Part shown: piece by piece, positions 5,727 to 7,185 of the stretch | Layout: each line of letters starts with the position of its first letter | How positions within the stretch are numbered: the stretch's first letter is position 1 | DNA from: an uncultured bacterium | GTDB taxonomy: Bacteria > Patescibacteriota > Dojkabacteria > B142 > OLB20 | NCBI GenBank assembly: GCA_937889205.1 | Contig: CALARN010000092.1 | Location: 1 to 7,185 of the forward strand | Direction of reading: 5' to 3' | Length of the DNA stretch: 7,185 nucleotides | Made by a program: the position numbers and the translations under genes | The notes under the pieces: generated by a model | Database searches by the model: none | What the model saw: the letters and a program-made list of their open reading frames with translations, nothing else | Told to the model about the DNA's origin: nothing

Positions 5727-5846
5727 ATGAGCAAGAAACAAGACTCTAGACAAGTTGCTTTAATAATTGCCGCAATAGCAGGCTCACTGCTATTTATCTT
5801 CGCAGTTATCGTTTCTCTAGTCTTGGCAATTTTTGCTACTATTTAA
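5727..5846 (+). CDS. Small single-pass membrane protein, 39 residues
   Basis: A 39-residue peptide: a polar, basic N-terminus (MSKKQDSRQ) followed by one long hydrophobic helix at about 10-38 (ALIIAAIAGSLLFIFAVIV and on to the C-terminus). The charge pattern suggests the N-terminus stays in the cytoplasm. The frame is open further upstream, to 5646, but that part overlaps the permease gene and is a shadow, so I place the start at the ATG at 5727. It lies 22 nt after the permease and 17 nt before the GerMN gene, and has its own extended -10 element. It could be a small partner of either neighbour, for example stabilising the transporter. I cannot assign a function. Its shortness makes the call less certain. 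Confidence 0.55.
   Translation: MSKKQDSRQVALIIAAIAGSLLFIFAVIVSLVLAIFATI
5834..5842 (+). promoter_or_regulatory. Extended -10 promoter for the GerMN-domain gene
   Basis: TGC plus TACTAT (5837-5842) in TTTTGCTACTATTTA, overlapping the last codons of the 39-residue gene. The predicted start near 5849 leaves a leader of about 15 nt to the ATG at 5864. It is a near copy of the element 122 bp upstream. Confidence 0.4.
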
Positions 5847-5863
5847 TTTTTAGCTGAAATATT

Positions 5864-6481
5864 ATGAGTAAATTATTCAAAATTGTTGGCATAACAGCGG
5901 TATTCATTTTGCTGATAGGATTAATTATAATGCAGTTCATTTCTTTCGGCGCCATCAACAGTATTCATAATGAAGTCCTGAGCATTGACGAAAGAATTAC
6001 GAATGTTGAACAGGACATCAAACAACAACCAATAACTGTTACTCCATCTGTTAACCCCACCAATTCCAATGAATACATAACAATTAAGTTGTATTACAAA
6101 AACTACAAAAGCGACCCAGATGTAATGGACTGCTCTGCAAAAGATTTTGTCTTAAGACAAGTAAAAAATGACGACAATCTTTTTCTTAATACTGCGAAGC
6201 TTCTACTGACAAACGAGTTAACGGCAACCGAGCTTAATACGGGATTAATTGCAGATTATCTAGACCCTGACTATGCGGCAAGAAAAGCAAAGTTATCTAT
6301 TGATGAAATTACAGTTACAAATAAAATTGCCACAGTTGAGATTTCTGATCCATTACAATTTACAAGTGGAGGCTCTTGTAGAGGTGGCATATTAGCAAGT
6401 GCATTAGTTAATACTCTCAAACAATTTGATGAAATAAATTCGGTAAACTTTTTACCAACAGATGAATTGTTTCAACCTTAA
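5864..6481 (+). CDS. Membrane-anchored GerMN-domain protein
   Basis: A 205-residue protein with one N-terminal transmembrane helix (8-29), a short charged, probably coiled-coil stretch (32-54), a Pro/Thr/Asn-rich linker (56-70) and an outer domain at about 72-201. The outer domain fits the GerMN fold: the opening strand ITIKLYYKN, the helix NTAKLLLTNELTATEL, strand LSIDEITVTNKIATVEIS, the helix LASALVNTLKQFDEINSVNF, and the final ELF. GerMN domains were named from the spore protein GerM. They also occur in non-sporulating bacteria in lipoprotein- or membrane-anchored envelope proteins of poorly known role, so no sporulation function should be read into this. Cysteines C90 and C172 both lie in the outer domain and could pair. 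There is no Shine-Dalgarno. The gene converges on the HD-domain gene with 3 nt between stops. Confidence 0.72.
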   Translation: MSKLFKIVGITAVFILLIGLIIMQFISFGAINSIHNEVLSIDERITNVEQDIKQQPITVTPSVNPTNSNEYITIKLYYKNYKSDPDVMDCSAKDFVLRQVKNDDNLFLNTAKLLLTNELTATELNTGLIADYLDPDYAARKAKLSIDEITVTNKIATVEISDPLQFTSGGSCRGGILASALVNTLKQFDEINSVNFLPTDELFQP

Positions 6482-6484
6482 TTG

Positions 6485-7185
6485 TTAAGCTTCTATAGAC
6501 TGATCAATTGAGAGCAGGTTCCCTGCTCTCTCTAGTAAAATATTCCCCATTGCTTGTAAGACAATGCTTTGCTTTTCAACATATCTATCAATCGTTGGTC
6601 TTTGAACTCCATTTAACATATCACCCAGGCAAGTAATTGAAATATCTATCCATTTCATCAAGGCAAGGTTGGGAACTTCACCAAGTTGCTCACCGTAGGT
6701 TCGATAAATTCCATTCTTCTCTTGAATATTGGGATTATTATGGGTTCCGTTTCGTGTGAATGTTCTGACAGCAGTTGCTAACTGACCATTAACTTCTTTA
6801 GATTTTATATCTTCAATTTCTGCGAGTGAAAAGATGTCATCTTCGGGGCCATCATGAAATAGACCTAGAATTGAATTAAACCTAGGTGAATAATGTTGAC
6901 TCGCATCAATATTACCATCCCTCAAATGCTTTCGCGACAACATCGCACCAGCTACCGAAACTGGGAGATAATGCCCATCAAGAGAGGACAAAGGAATATC
7001 TTTAGGGAATCTTCTTAGCGGAATTTTATCTCTTCTTTCAATTAATTTTTCTAGAAAGGGGTTAATATATTCATGCTCCCCCAAAATCTTTGCTAATTCA
7101 AATGGGTAACGAATTTCTGGAATATATAAAGGTAGGCTTTTTAAAGGAAAAGGTATCTGTCCTGGTTGTAATTTTGCATTTTCTA
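6485..7185 (-). CDS. HD-domain protein resembling the RelA/SpoT hydrolase domain (partial; start beyond the window)
   Basis: The minus-strand frame is open from the stop at 6485-6487 to the window edge, giving about 233 residues; the apparent start at 7084 is only an internal TTG codon. The extra upstream part reads, in pieces, LQPGQIPFPLKSLPLYIPEI and RYPFELAKIL. Numbering from the Leu at 7084, the core carries FHDGPEDD (H77, D78, E81, D82), the HDxxED motif of (p)ppGpp hydrolases of the RelA/SpoT/MESH1 kind. It is followed by a TAVRTFTRNGTHN stretch and by ALMKWIDISI with D147 where the family has KLADRLHN. The family's first His (HPxxVA) aligns with Leu40 in LPVSVAG, while a His lies two residues earlier. 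A 13-residue insertion precedes the HD motif, and the Asn four residues after the last Asp is Thr. A phosphohydrolase of this class is likely but the substrate is uncertain. Confidence 0.6.
   Translation of the reverse strand, partial: ENAKLQPGQIPFPLKSLPLYIPEIRYPFELAKILGEHEYINPFLEKLIERRDKIPLRRFPKDIPLSSLDGHYLPVSVAGAMLSRKHLRDGNIDASQHYSPRFNSILGLFHDGPEDDIFSLAEIEDIKSKEVNGQLATAVRTFTRNGTHNNPNIQEKNGIYRTYGEQLGEVPNLALMKWIDISITCLGDMLNGVQRPTIDRYVEKQSIVLQAMGNILLERAGNLLSIDQSIEA
6510..6530. terminator. Perfect 9-bp hairpin at a convergent gene end (possible terminator or 3'-end stabiliser)
   Basis: GAGAGCAGG and its exact complement CCTGCTCTC are separated by a 3-nt loop (TTC). The stem begins 29 nt after the GerMN stop and lies within the last codons of the HD gene. 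Neither strand has a T-tract after it, so it is not a classical intrinsic terminator. It could stop transcription weakly or protect mRNA 3' ends. Confidence 0.35.

Noticed and set aside
7082..7084. Start codon of the HD-domain gene at TTG
   Set aside because: The frame stays open to the window edge with protein-like sequence, so the gene is cut by the window.

Overview
The window looks like ordinary chromosome from a small-genome, AT-rich bacterium (by eye about one third G+C). No phage, transposon or CRISPR structure is visible. Candidate Phyla Radiation (Patescibacteria) is my best guess. The reasons are compact genes, almost no Shine-Dalgarno motifs, a zinc-binding protein with a membrane anchor but no lipobox cysteine, and a GerMN-domain protein. 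A low-GC Firmicute is an alternative. All reading frames work with the standard bacterial code; nine of the ten visible stop codons are TAA and one is TGA.

Layout. Positions 1-191 are the C-terminal end of acetate kinase. It overlaps by 8 nt an ECF-type sigma factor (184-708), followed by a single-pass membrane protein that is probably its anti-sigma partner (724-1842). Converging on it with a 1-nt gap is rsmE (16S rRNA m3U1498 methyltransferase, minus strand, 1844-2575). A 115-nt divergent promoter region separates rsmE from an unrecognised 88-residue gene (2691-2957). Next comes a tRNA pair, Val(CAC) at 3016-3091 and Ala(CGC) at 3101-3176, with a recognisable promoter in front.

The core of the window is a zinc-type ABC importer in the order binding protein (3271-4203), ATPase (4203-4889) and permease (4889-5704). 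Its genes are joined by TAATG stop/start overlaps, which imply translational coupling. The binding protein captures the metal outside the membrane, the permease passes it through, and the ATPase drives the cycle. Behind it lie a 39-residue membrane peptide gene (5727-5846) and a membrane-anchored GerMN-domain protein (5864-6481). On the minus strand, converging with a 3-nt gap, is a partial gene (6485-7185) for an HD-domain protein resembling the (p)ppGpp hydrolase domain of RelA/SpoT.

No previously undescribed system is evident. The points most worth a second look are a repeated extended -10 promoter motif (TTTGCTAnnnT) before three genes, one placed so that the transcript could be leaderless; a tRNA-Ala(CGC) with G3:U70 but odd core bases (A8, U21, A15/A48); an uninterrupted 21-residue Asp/Glu/His loop in the zinc-binding protein together with loss of a usual ligand Asp; and an HD protein whose first metal-ligand His appears displaced.
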